Positions 22,623-34,529 of a stretch of DNA of 64,000 bases are shown here, piece after piece. This stretch comes from Suillus spraguei. Its lineage: Eukaryota > Basidiomycota > Agaricomycetes > Boletales > Suillaceae. The notes under the pieces are model-generated. The model was given only the letters and a program-made list of their open reading frames with translations. It ran no database searches and was not told where the DNA came from. A program made the translations under genes and the position numbers. How positions within the stretch are numbered: position 1 is the first letter of the stretch; each line of letters starts with the position of its first letter. The stretch is taken from assembly GCA_016800925.1 (NCBI GenBank), contig JABCPU010000196.1:59276-123275 (forward strand), in the 5' to 3' direction.

Positions 22623-25600
22623 AAGGGTTGAAGTCAGAGTCTGCAGACCTAGACCCAAACAATCGATTCTCTATTCTTTCTAGTTTTTCAGATGTAACGG
22701 AAGTGTATATACGATCCAAATCAGAGCATTTTTATATTCCAATTACACTGAAAGGAAAGAACAGACAAGCAGACATAAAAGCACTTGTGGACTGTGGTGC
22801 ATCAACATTATTTATAAGCGAAAGATTTGTGAAGAACAATGATGTCCAGTGTCGTAAATTATTGCATCCCATACCAGTCAAAAACATTGATGGTTCCTTA
22901 AATGCCGCCGGAGCTATGACAAGATTCGCTGAAATAGGATTAAAGATTGGAGATCATGAAGAAGACAAAGCAGCTTTCATGGTTACAGATCTAGGAAGCG
23001 ATGATGTTATTATCGGTATAGATTGGCTAAGGTATCATAATCCGGAGATTGATTGGAACGCAGGACGATTTGCTCTTACACGATGCCCAATCAAGTGTGA
23101 GACTAAAAAAGAAAAAAGACAAAAAAATAGAGAAAAACGAAAAACCCAAAAACAGGGTGACTTGCCAGATCTGATTCCCACGGAAGAGGAAGATGACGAC
23201 GAAGGCATGGCGAAGAAGAGGGTGATGGTTGAGGAAATAGAAGATGAAGATAGTCCAAAGAATGAATGGATTAGATATAAAGCTTCTATTGCCACAGAAC
23301 AAAAAGTAGCAGAGGAAGCTACTAAGAAGAAAAAGTCTGTAGAAGAAATGGTTCCAGACTGGCTTCACGATTACCTGGGTGTATTCTCAGAAGAGGAATC
23401 AAAGAGATTTCCTGAAAGAAAGAAATGGGATCATGCGATAGATCTCAAAGATGAGAATGATCTTCCACCGAATGCAAAACCGTATCCTTTATCACCCAAA
23501 GAAATGGACACACTGAAAGATTGGTTAAAAGCCGAAACTGCATTAGGATGTATTAGAGATTCACAATCTCCTGTTGCAGCACCTTTCTTCTTTGTGGCCA
23601 AAAAAGATGGCAAATTACGACCAGTAATGGATTTCAGAAAGCTCAATGAGAAAATGGTTAAAAATGCGTATCCTTTACTGAGATCTCAAGATTTAATTGA
23701 TGCTTTAACTGGTGCCACAATGTACTCCAAAATGGATGTACGATGGGGATACAATAATATTCAGATGAAAGAAGGAGACGAGTGGAAGGCAGCCTTCAAA
23801 ACGCCTTTTGGTCACCATGAACCAACCGTAATGTATTTCGGGTTGACAAATTCTCCAGCAACTTTCCAGACCATGATGAATGAAATATTTAGAGATCTCA
23901 TTGATGGAAAGACGGTCGTGGTCTACATCAATGACATCTTGGTCTTTACAAATGGAAATAAGGAGCAACACCGAAAAATCGTACGAGAAGTACTCAAACG
24001 ATTAAAAGATAACGACCTGTTCTTGAAACCAGAGAAATGTAGTTTCGAACAGTCTAAAGTCGAATTCTTAGGGTTGATCGTGGAAAAAGGCAATGTATCT
24101 ATGGACCCTGTGAAAGTAGAAGGAGTATTAAAATGGCCTGTTCCAAAATGCATAAAAGACATACAAGCATTCATGGGTTTTGCCAACTTCTATCGAAGAT
24201 TCATATTGGGGTTCTCAGATATAGCCAGACCAATGAATGATTTGCTAAGAAAAGATGTTCCATGGAATTGGACGGAGAAACAGCAACATGCATTTGATGA
24301 ATTGAAGAAATGATTCACAGAAGCTCCGCTCCTAGTAATGCCAGATGTTGAGAAAAAGAAAAAAATAGAGACCGATGCTTCTGATTATGCATCTGGTGCA
24401 GTACTTTCTCAACAAATGGAAGATGGACTATGGCATCCTGTCGCTTATTATTCAAAGTCAATGAATGATGCAGAACGAAATCATGACATTCATGACAAAG
24501 AATTGTTAGCAATCATTCGAGCGTTAGAAGAGTGGAGGCACTATGTGCAGGGAGCACCTCACCCTGTGGAGATCTGGACCGATCATAAGAATCTCGAGTA
24601 TTTCATGACGAGTCAAAAATTGACATGAAGACAAGCCAGATGGAGTCTGTTCCTGGCGGAGTATGAATTTACATTCCAACATAAGCCTGGTGTAGTCAAT
24701 GATAAGGCCGATCGTCTGTCTCGGAGATCAGACCACAGAGGGAGGGTAGAAAATGACAATTCTGATTGCATTTTGCTTAAACTGGAATTTTTCAAAATCA
24801 ATGCTGCTAAAAGAGGCCAAGTTCTTATAGAAGGAGAAAAATCTCTTCTCAAAAAGATTAGACAAAGTACAGAACGAGAGCCTGAAGTGATGAAAGTGCT
24901 AGAAATGCTAAAAGCAGCACCGGTGCAATTGTGTAGAGGAGTTGAAGAATGGAATGTTGAAGATGGATTGGTGTTATTCCGAGGATTGGTCTATGTTCCA
25001 AATGATAAAGAAATCTGCTGAGAGATTCTAGAGTTATTCCATGACTCACCACCGGCTGGACATCCTGGACGTGCCAAAACCTTAGAATTGATTTCCAGAA
25101 ATTATTGGTGGCCAATGATGACAAAGAGTGTTCATGATTATGTAGATGGTTGCGATCGTTGCAGACAAACAAAGGTCTATCCTAGTAAACCGACGGGACC
25201 TTTACAGCCAAATGAAGTTCCAGAAGGACCTTGGCAAATGATTACATGTGACCTGATTGTGGACCTACCAAAGAGTGAAGGGTGTGATAGCATTTTTGTT
25301 GTCGTTGATCGATTTACGAAACAAGCACACTTTATTCCCACCAAAAAAGAAGTAGACTCGAAGGGAATTGCCGAGCTATTTTTAAAAAATGTATGGAAAC
25401 ATCATGGAACACCAAAGAAAGTGATTTCAGATAGAGGAACACAGTTTGTATCGAAATTTATGGGACAAATGTCAAAAAGATTAGGCACAAAATGGTCTGC
25501 TTCGACCGCCTATCATCCCCATACAGACGGACAAACAGAACGCATAAATCAAGAAGTTGAACAATATTTACGCCTGTTTACCTCTTATAGACAAAATGAT

Positions 25601-26390
25601 TGGGTATCTTGGTTGCCGATTGCAGAATTCTCGCATAATAACGCAGTCACAGTCACCGGTCATAGCCCTTTCAAAGTTCTATATGGATATAATCCAGAAT
25701 TCACGATATCTCCTAATTCCAACTCCCGTATTCCCATTGCCGATGAAAGAGTGGATCAAATGAAAGAAGCAAGAGATGATGCGGAAAATACTTTGAAACT
25801 AGTCAATGAACGAATGAAACGGCTCTATGACAAAGGAGTAAAAGACGCACCACAGTATAAAAAGGGAGACAAAGTCTGGCTAGACGCAAAAAACATTAAA
25901 CAACGTCGTCCAAGTCAAAAATTGTCAGATCGTCGTCTTGGGCCCTTTGAAATACTAGAGAAGATTGGCGAGGTGAACTATAAATTGAAATTACCGACAA
26001 ATTATCAGATCCATCTGAATTTTCACGTTCAGTTACTCACCCCATACTATGCATCTCAAATGATCCCTCATTCTCAACCCACCCGACCACCTCCTGACAT
26101 AGTTGATGATCAGGAAGAATTTGTTGTAGAAGAAGTATTAGAAAGCCGATTATTCCGAGGAAAGCTGCAATACCGAGTAAAATGGGAAGGATATCCGATA
26201 GAAGAATCGACATGGGAACCAGAAGAAAACGTAAAGAATTCCCCGATTATCATAGCGGAGTTTCATAAAAAGAATCCCACAGCGGCTAAAACCAAAAGAA
26301 TTCAAGGTTCTATACTTAATTCGGAAGATTTCAAGAAATGGAGAATGCGTAACATCAGACCTTCATACATTCGCGATGACGCTCAACCTA

Positions 26391-26399
26391 GAGAGGGGG
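26391..26399 (+). promoter_or_regulatory. polypurine tract of Ty3-2
   Basis: GAGAGGGGG followed by TAA and the TGTCA start of the 3' LTR, the same layout as in Ty3-1 (GGGGGTAA then TG). Confidence 0.8.
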
Positions 26400-26402
26400 T
26401 AA

Positions 26403-26877
26403 TGTCATGAATTCCAAATACAAATCATTACTCTTTTCTTAATTTCCCTAAAGTGTCTAAACCTAGCGCTAAGACAAACACAAACTCCATCGAAATCCCT
26501 ATAACCGCTTCTATAACCGAACTTCCTGATGAAGATGAAGAGATCTTTTATGATGCTATCAGATAAGATAAGATAAGATAGTATCACGTGATCTTAGAAC
26601 CTTCTAGAATATGATGTCATAACAATGTCACAACTATCACATCGTACGATTCTCGTTTCTATTTTATGATTGGCTAGTAGTTTCAAACTCAGTTTATATC
26701 TCAGTTTCAATATGTGTATATAGTTAGCTAGTTTCGCTGTAGTAGTTCTTTAGTTCAAACCTCTTGTATCTACAACTGTAGCAATCCAAGACGTCCTTGC
26801 TCTTTCCTTTTCTTGTGATAACCTTAGTTTGAGTCCTAGTCTCTGCCCTTGCGTTAATTCATTTGTGGGTTGTGACA
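26403..26877 (+). repeat. 3' LTR of Ty3-2
   Basis: 475 bp, nearly identical to 20337-20811. It is followed by target duplication GTTAC. Confidence 0.97.
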
Positions 26878-27852
26878 GTTACTAAACAAATACTCACATA
26901 TGAATCACATTCAAATATGTCCATGCAGTTCCTGCCAATTGTAATACTAGTTAGTGTAGTCACTTCTTGACAAGATGGAGTGCTTGGTTATGGTGTCTTG
27001 AACTTTATCAGGATTTTTGCAAGTTATAAATGTTAAATTGTCATGAACATTGTGCATTTTATACAGTGAGTAGAGAGTGGGATGTATAAAGCAAACTAAG
27101 TAAGTATACATATGTACCTGTAGACTACTGTGTGTATTTAAGCTCTTTAGACAATGACACTAACAGCCATGTCTATTGAAAGACATTTATGAGGCAGAGT
27201 CATCCAGCACCATTCCGTACTATCTCTCCCAGGTAGAAATAAGGAAATTTTCCTATAAGGGTCTGATTTTGTTAACAATGGTAAGATCAATACTTCAAGA
27301 TTAGTTGGACCAAAACATTCCTGTAGGTCCAGATGCATTTGATAATCTGTACAATGAGTCAGTTGAGTATATCAATAAGTCTCATCTATTCATGCTTACC
27401 TGAATAGCCACAACAGGTTTCTCAATCCTTAGGTCCACCTATACGTTGTGTATCATCACAGACAACTAGTTGTCCATGTTGTGCATTTTGCCATGCAAGA
27501 TGCATCAATAATCTAGTAAGGGCTCAAATCATTGACTTATCTGTTATTTGAATAAGTATCAATATAGATATTTTTGCATGATCATGCGACACTGGCTTAC
27601 CTCTGCTATTGCTAATTGCATCTTTGTTAGACTGTTCTACATGAAGTTGAGCATCCATCCTGTCAATAAGGACTTAGATACTTTGTTTGAATCTTCTTCC
27701 AGTGTGAGATGTAGCTTAATGTGTGCAGTGATGCTATCTAGCTGCTTGAGGATCATGTTTTCCTCAATGTCCTTCAGCTTCTTGTCAGCCAGTAACCAGA
27801 CATCTTACAAGCTATATATGACATTTAAGCAATATTTACTGAGTGTCAAGGT

Positions 27853-28584
27853 TGTACTTAAGGGTAAATAGATCCAGAAGGGCTTGGCCTCAGCTCATAT
27901 ACTGTGCCCCTTTTTCAAGTAGTGCCTTTGATTTCAAAGAGCTAGAACATTATTTGGAGGTTCCAGGTCAAGATGTGTATCAGATCTGAACGTCTGAAGG
28001 TTCCAGATATCATATGTCCAGATAACATCTGAAACATATAGGTAGTAAGAGTATAAAGGCTAGTTCAGAGTAAGTCCAAACTAGAAACTAATGAGGATAG
28101 ACTATCCAAAGATAGAGCCAGAGGTGCAGAATATAACATACAATCCTTAAGTCTTAGAGAATGACTTAGAGTCAGAGGAACTTAAGTCCAGGGGACAAAA
28201 TAAGCAGAACTAAGATGATATTCAAACTGAGGTGCTGTGAAGGTTTACAGGCAGATTATATATTGTAGGTAGATAGACAAAATGTTCAATCAGCCAGGTC
28301 CTAAGGCTATGTACAAAGTATAACAGAAGTCTATTAGTAAGTACAACATATCACAAACCACAAGTTGGAAATGAAACATAGGTAATGAATTAGTAAGCAA
28401 GACAGAAGTATACATAGCTGAAATACCAGAAACAGAAGAATTACTGAAAGGAAATAGATACAGATATTCATAGTAGAGTTAGAATGCGAGAAGTAGGATG
28501 GTTCAGTTGTGTAGTCTAGATTGGATCTGTGGACTAGATAGAAGCAGAATCAATCAGATCTGATTGAATGTATGATATATGACA
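27853..28584 (-). repeat. LTR family B, minus orientation
   Basis: In reverse complement it runs TGTCATATATCATACATTC ... CTTAAGTACA, homologous along its length to the solo LTR at 33675-34401, including GCACCTCAGTTTGAATATCA after the TATA region and GAGGCCAAGCCCTT near the end. It splits eroded gene copy 2. No clean target duplication found. Confidence 0.75.
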
Positions 28585-30399
28585 CTAAGGGCTTCAATGT
28601 ATGGTGGGGACATTGTTAGCAATGTATTCTTGGCCCCATTAAACACAGATTCTGCATGTTTATTGATTTTAGATATCATGTCCACCCAGATTAAAATATC
28701 TGCCTTATTAATCCCTGGAATATCTGTGATCAATTCTCACAAGCTTGCAAGATTCTTTTTGTCTCAGACATTTCCTCTTTCCACTTCCTTAAGCAAGTGA
28801 ATGACTTCAATGTAATATAGAAAAGGTTCTTGACATACAAGCATGTATAGTGTGTGGTAGCGAGTTTCTATCAAGAAAACATACATCTTTATATATTATC
28901 AGTGAGTTTCATATTCACCTCTCCAGGCCTGTAAATGAGTTTTACTTATATCTATGCAAGTGTCAATATATTTCAACAGCCAGGTCACTGAGAATTCACA
29001 TCACCTTCAATAGTAAGGTCCTAATTAAAAGAGGTGCCTGAACAGTGTATAGCAGGATGCTAAGTCATGCAACACCTTCTGTAAACACATTATTTTATCT
29101 TTCTCAGTGTGTATATCTATAAGTATTGCAGTAGCTATTTCATCATATTCATTGGTAGGAGCCTTGAGGTATGCAGCCCATATCTCTTTCAAGACAATGA
29201 CAAGCACCTCTTCTTCTGTTTGCTTATATTTATGCAGGATACTATTGCTACTCAGATGGTTGGCCAACCAATTTCCTTTCACCAATAGTTTGTCTACCAA
29301 AAGGTATGTCAGTCTCTTGCCACTGTCACAACTGTTGTTAATAGTATATGACTTTAGGATGCATTCACAACAGTTGTATGTGTGTACTTGGACACTTACC
29401 ACTGTCATAAACAATAATGCCCCATTTACCTAAGTCCAACAAGATTCCAAGGACAGCTGACAGTTGTTGGCAATAGCTATCATACTCTACCTTGTGCTCT
29501 TCAGTAGTGTTCTTCAATCCTTTGATTTTATTGATCTTCTTCATTAATGATACCTTTCATCTTGCAGACTTTGTTGGTACTTTCATAGAGCCAACAATTG
29601 ATATTGGCCAGATGTGACAATGATTGAGTCTTTGTTGATAATCTTAAGTTCCAGTACCATGTCAAGATCTGAGAAGTCATTCACAAGAGCATTGCTGTTT
29701 TTGATACACTTCTTGGAGATGATGATAGGGGTCACAGTTACATCTTTCATGGGAATGATTTATTTTGTTTTGAAGGCTGCAATTAATTTGTCTGTCTCTA
29801 TTTTGTTCTCAGGCCAATCATTGTAAACACTGAATTTAAATTGGGGGGAAAACATTAGAATATTCAACCATGTGATGCCTACCTTATATTTGCCAACTGA
29901 GGTATCTAATTTTTGCATCTCTTTCTTGATGTTGTTTTCAGGGACTTCCGCTGTAACAGGTGATGTATTCAATTGAATATTAGATACTGGTCCCACCTGA
30001 TAGGCATTTTTACATTTGATTTTTAGTATGTCTTCTCATCTTTGTTTAAATTTGACTCACTACTGATGTCCCTGACTTCTTTCCTTCAGATCTTCTAATT
30101 TTTTGGGGTATTTTTGATGTCTGTAGCAATTGAAAGTAGGATTGATGATGATTGTATAAAGCAAACAAGGTTTATATCATTATCTGAATTGCTACTCCTC
30201 AGATTTACACATACCCTCTGCCCTTCCTCCCTCACCCAGTCTGATGGCTTCATCTTGTTTTCAAATACATCAGGTATCTGCAAAGGTCACCTGACTCAAT
30301 CATGTAATTATTTTATTTATTTAGATGAGATAATATGTACCTAATGCCACTATGACAGACAAACTCAGGCTGGGCTGAAAAGGGTGGTTTTTGCATGAT

Positions 30400-31179
30400 G
30401 TCTTTTACTTAGACTTCCCTTACCTTAGGTCTGCACTTTTCCTGATTTCATAAGTACTTTACCTTTTACCTTCCTTCAACTACCAAGGATTCTACTTAGT
30501 TCCAGTACTGATAGCTCCTCATTTGTTTGAGTTCTTAGGGCAGCTTACCATAGCTTCTCACTTATTTGAGTTCTTATGTAGCTTTCCTCTCTGCAGCAGG
30601 CTTAGATGAGTGGTCCAGATCTGATCTGTGGACCAGATAGAATGTCACGAATTCCAAATACAAATCATTATTCTTTCCTCAATTTCCCTAAAGTGTCTAA
30701 ACCCAGCGCTAAGACAAACCCTAACCCCATTGAAATCCCTATATTCGCTTCTATAACTGAACTCCCTGATAAAGATGAAGAGATCTTCTATGATGCTATT
30801 GGATAAGATAAGATAAGATAGTATCACATGATCTTAGAACCTTCTAGAATATGATGTCATAACTATGTCACAACTATCACATCGTACAATTCTCACTTCT
30901 ATTTTATGATTGGCTAGTAGTTTCAGACTCAGTTTATATCTCAGTTTCAATATGTGTATATAGTTAGCTAGTTTCACTGTGGTAGTTCTTTAGTTCAAAC
31001 CTCTTGTATCTACCAAGTGTAGCAACCAGACATACCTGCTATCCTTTTCCTCTTGTGATAACCTTAGTTTGAGTCCTAGTCTCTGCCTCTGCCTTAATTG
31101 GTTATAAGGGTTGTGACATAGAAGCAGTAGTGATCAGATCTAAGATTAGATATATGGATTAGATTTATGGCATATGACA
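30400..31179 (-). repeat. LTR family B, partial, minus orientation
   Basis: The outer end at 31179 reads in reverse complement TGTCATATGCCATAAATC and continues with the family-B pattern TCTGGTCCACAGATCAGATC on the far side of a Ty3-2 solo LTR. The inner boundary near 30400 is uncertain and the sequence there is strongly diverged. Confidence 0.5.
30643..31118 (+). repeat. solo LTR, Ty3-2 family, TSD TAGAA
   Basis: 476 bp, TGTCACGAATTCC...GGGTTGTGACA, flanked by the perfect 5-bp duplication TAGAA (30638-30642 and 31119-31123). More diverged from the Ty3-2 LTRs than they are from each other. Inserted in a family-B LTR. Confidence 0.95.
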
Positions 31180-31429
31180 GATTGGGTTCTATATGAAAAT
31201 TGTCATGAGAAAGAGTGTACAAGGAAGAACATCTAATAGATATATGGGTGAATACATTGTTTGCAGGAGGTGTGAACAATTCTTCACATATAATGTGCAT
31301 ATCAGCAGGAATATTTAGCACCAGATTTATAAACAGTGACATACTTGTGGGATCATTATTGGCATCAACTGAGTCTATAATGAGGCAAGTTCAATGACAC
31401 GTTTTAGAGGCACTCACCATAAGTTGCTC

Positions 31430-32340
31430 TCTTGTGTGGAATAGGTTTAGGCTTGGGTTTGGACTTTGCTGGTTGCTCAATATCCTCAATGGGAGCATCC
31501 ATCTGATGACATGTAATAGGTAAGGCTTTTTTATTTCTTTACATGTGAATACCCTCACCTTGACCATCTGATTCATTGATGACCTTGCTGGGCTTAGTTT
31601 TTGGCATGGGTTTTGCCATGGTAGTTGCCTTACTCCTGCCCTTACCTTTGGCTGGTTGTATGATACTCTCAACAGAATCAGCCATTTGGATGTCATCTGA
31701 TAAATCTGATGACATGACAGGTGAGTTTAAAATTTCCTTACAAGTGAATATACTCACCTTGATCTTCTGCTTCATCAGAGACATTGCCTCCCTTGATCTG
31801 TGGCACAGGTTTTGCACTAGTAGGTGCTTTACCCTTGCCATTACCCTTCACTGGTCACACAATACTCTCAATGAGATCATCTATGTTAATGTCATCATCT
31901 GATGACTCTGATAACATGTCAGGTGAGTTTTTCATTTCCTTAAATGTGAATACACTCACTTGATTATCTGCTTCATGGACGACCTTGCCTCACTTGGTTT
32001 GTGACACAAATTTTGCAATAGTAGTTCCCTTACCCTTGTCCTTATCCTTACTTTGCACTGCTTGCACAATACTCTCAATTGGATCATCCATGTCAAGTTT
32101 ATCTAAGTCACCATCTGATGCATCTCATGACACAATAGGCGAGTTTTTTATTGTCTTGCAAGTAAATGCACTCACCTTGATCTTCTGCTTCATTGACGAA
32201 TTTGCCTCACTTCGCCTTTGCTAGAGTTTTTGCAATGGTTCTTGCTCTACCCTTTTCCTTTTCCTTCACCTTCAATGTTGTTTGAGTAGGAGGTGGTGGG
32301 GTATCATCAAGTTCTGTTTTCAACTCCTGGTCATCGTCAG
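31430..32340 (-). repeat. Tandem exon-intron array (about 200-218 bp unit)
   Basis: At least four tandem units recur with intron-like segments at about 31517, 31721, 31921 and 32139. In reverse complement each unit is an exon encoding an acidic then basic peptide (SDDIQMADSVESIIQPAKGK, then RSKATTMAKPMPKTKP, then ESDGQG) followed by an intron-like GTGAG...ACAG of about 50 nt. It appears to be the N-terminal part of eroded gene copy 2. Stops and substitutions have broken some units. Confidence 0.7.
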
Positions 32341-32750
32341 ATGAATCCAGTCCCTACTTGGCTACCATGGCTATTTTTTCTATGTGAAACACATGTTATT
32401 TCAAGGGTATCATTGAGCAGCCATTCAGGAGATGACATACCCTCTTGATAGTATCCATATCCTTCTCACCCTTAATTTTAGGAATGCCAAGACTGTCATC
32501 ATGGACATTGGGATCGAATTCATGTAGGTCAAGACCACTCAGTTCATGTATATGCACTTAAGAGCCAGCACCTGGGGACAATGTATGTTAGCTTGTACCA
32601 TTAAGATAAGATGGCTGATGTGCCCACTGTCAAGACACAACCTAATCTGAGCTATAGTAAACCATAACCTAAGTTAGTATGTGAGTCTTGCACTCTACCT
32701 AATCTGCTTCACTTGCAAGGTAAGAACTTTCAACCCTAAAGGGAGATGCC

Positions 32751-33560
32751 TGTTAGTATAGTTAAGCTAATGCCAAAACCAAAGTGCAATGGTAGTGCTG
32801 CAGTCAGTGGTAAGTTGCCGCAGTCAGCGATGGTGCCGCCTGTTGTAGTGTAATTAGTAGTGGTAATAGCAGTGATAATAACAATGCCTGTAAGTAGTGA
32901 TGGTCAGCAGTGATGAGCAGTAGCATTGCTCATAGCAGTCCAGTACAAGTGGTGAAGAAGAAACAATAAAGTCAACTGTAGTACTTTCAGCAGTAAAGTT
33001 GCGGTCAGTCAGAATTTAAGTTAAATAGAGGTCAATTGCACAATGGCAGCTGTAAGCAAGCGGTAGTGGTAAAAGAACAGTAGCAATAACAAGAGACTAC
33101 TTCCACTGCTAGATGGTTCCAGAGCTAATAGTAAGCCTAACCAAAAAATAAATACTAAATGGTGACACTAAGGTCAGTGACACGAAGATAAAGAATATGT
33201 GCAGGCTGTCAAGTCTTTTTATCCTAGATCATATGTAACTGGAATACTTAGACAAGATCAGTAGCAAGTATGTGAGGTCACTACCAGTATGTAATAACAC
33301 TGCAGGTAGCTATGGCATGAGGCAACATGTAATAAGGCTTGCAGTAGGATCAGTGATAGGTAAACATATATAAACTATGCACTAAATGGCTCTAGATGGA
33401 CAAGGCAAGGACATGGATGGACATCGGCTCATGGAATGTGGACTGGTAAGTCGGTACAGTATGCGGTAAGCATGTGATGCCGCTGGGAAGTACAAAAGGG
33501 GTAAGATGGCCATAGAGATGTGATGGCTGCATCTATAGGCAATGAGACATGTGTCAAAAG
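32751..33560 (+). repeat. LTR of the 8705-9514 family, plus orientation
   Basis: Starts TGTTAG after the purine tract AAAGGGAGATGCC and aligns in inverse with 8705-9514, e.g. GCATGTGATGCCGCTGGGAA and GGCATGAGGCAACATGTAAT. The 3' boundary is approximate. The 410 bp before it (32341-32750) hold no recognisable gene. Confidence 0.6.
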
Positions 33561-33674
33561 TCAGAGTTTCAAGGTCAGCATGAACATGGTTATCACACCG
33601 CATCCTGAACAGATCCTCTAAGCAGGTTGATCTTGATTGTATTGGATTGCTGCATTGAGAGGTTCATTGGATGT

Positions 33675-34401
33675 TGTCATATACCATACTTCTAATCTCA
33701 GATCTGATCAGATCTGATTGATCCTACTTCCGTCTGGTCCATAGATCCTGTTCAGATCAACCATCTGAAAGTGCCCACTTCTCACACTCTAACTCCCTTG
33801 TGGATGTCTGCATCTATCCCCTTTCGTCATTCCTCCTGTTTCCGGTATTCTGGCTGTGTATATTTCCGTGCTGTTTCACTGATCCATTACCTGTGTTTCA
33901 TTTCCAACTTGTGCTTACTGATCCACTGTGCATTAACTAATAGACTTCCGTTATACATCGTACATGGCCCTCGGTCCCGTTGATTATCCGTGCTAGATAC
34001 TTACAGTATATAAACCACTTATAGATCTCCATAGAACCTCAGTTCGAATATCATCTTAGATTCTGCTTATCCTTTCCTCTGGGCTGGAATTACTTTCTGC
34101 TCTAGTCATCTTCCGAGACTTGGGATTGATTCCTTTAGTCTATATCTCTGACTCTATCTTCGGATAGTCTACCTCTGTTAGTTTCTAGTTAGGAACTCAT
34201 TCTGAGACTAGCCTTAATTCTTGTTCCATCTCTATGCTCCGGATAACCTTCAGACGTCTGGATCCATCACACAACTCCTTCTGGATCTTTGGACATATAC
34301 CTACCCTCTGAAATAAGGGGTATTACTCGGGAAAGGGGCACAGTGCACAAACTGAGGCCAAAGCCCTTCGGATCTTTCACCCTTTGAGTATGGTCTTAAC
34401 A
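33675..34401 (+). repeat. solo LTR family B, TSD GATGT
   Basis: 727 bp from TGTCATATACCATACTTC to GTATGGTCTTAACA, flanked by the perfect duplication GATGT (33670-33674 and 34402-34406). It has a TATA box (CAGTATATAAACC, about 34004). The two tips are short inverted repeats (TGTxATAxACCATAC). It defines the ends of family B. Confidence 0.92.
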
Positions 34402-34529
34402 GATGTCATCACAATCTGAAACATCAAGATCAATCTGCTTGGAAGATCTATTCAGGATGCGGGTACTATGTGAATGAAGGTTCATACTGTTACTACTTAG
34501 TTTAGCAAGACCACAACTTCATGTGTTTT

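Larger units (their letters stand above)
22577..26410 (+). pseudogene. pol: Ty3-2 pol: protease, RT, RNase H, integrase, chromodomain
   Basis: One frame throughout (-1 relative to gag). Protease LVDCGAS (about 22785); RT from about 23450 with KKDGKLRPVMDFRKLN and catalytic box YIND at about 23923-23934 in place of YIDD/YMDD; RNase H with TDAS (about 24371) and TDHKN; integrase H2C2 finger (GHPGRAK, then CDRCRQ, about 25060-25170); integrase core (CDLIVDLP, SDRGTQF, HTDGQTERINQE, about 25250-25560); chromodomain (YRVKWEGYPIEESTWEPEEN, about 26170-26230). The only interruptions are three TGA codons at 24311, 24626 and 25019, each where Arg fits the family pattern. The final stop lies inside the first bases of the 3' LTR. 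With YIND the RT should be inactive even if the stops were read through. Confidence 0.95.
20337..26877 (+). mobile_element. Full-length Ty3/Gypsy chromovirus (Ty3-2), TSD GTTAC
   Basis: A 6541-bp element with two 475-bp LTRs (TGTCA...TGACA), a gag ORF, a pol ORF in the -1 frame, a polypurine tract and flanking 5-bp duplications GTTAC (20332-20336 and 26878-26882). The LTRs differ at only about three sites, so insertion is recent, yet pol has three nonsense codons and a lost catalytic Asp. Solo LTRs of the same family lie at 16131-16604 and 30643-31118. Confidence 0.97.
26883..32340 (-). pseudogene. Eroded unknown gene with ParB/Srx-like motif (copy 2), interrupted by LTRs
   Basis: Minus-strand coding fragments run from a repeated-exon region (32340-31430) through FTPPANNVFTHISIRCSS (about 31250), KFSVYNDWPENKIETDKL (about 29800-29850), SGQYQLLAL then TGA (29612-29583), DKLLVKGNWLANHLSS and YKQTEEEVLVIVLKEIW (about 29300-29190), to ADKKLKDIEENMILKQLDSI (about 27740-27800) and QLAIAEVS. 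Order and content match copy 1 (17080-19100). Relative to SGQHR, this copy has SGQYQ, both changes explained by C-to-T/G-to-A. Two family-B LTRs and one Ty3-2 solo LTR interrupt it. Many stops are present; it is not functional. Product unknown. Confidence 0.45.
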
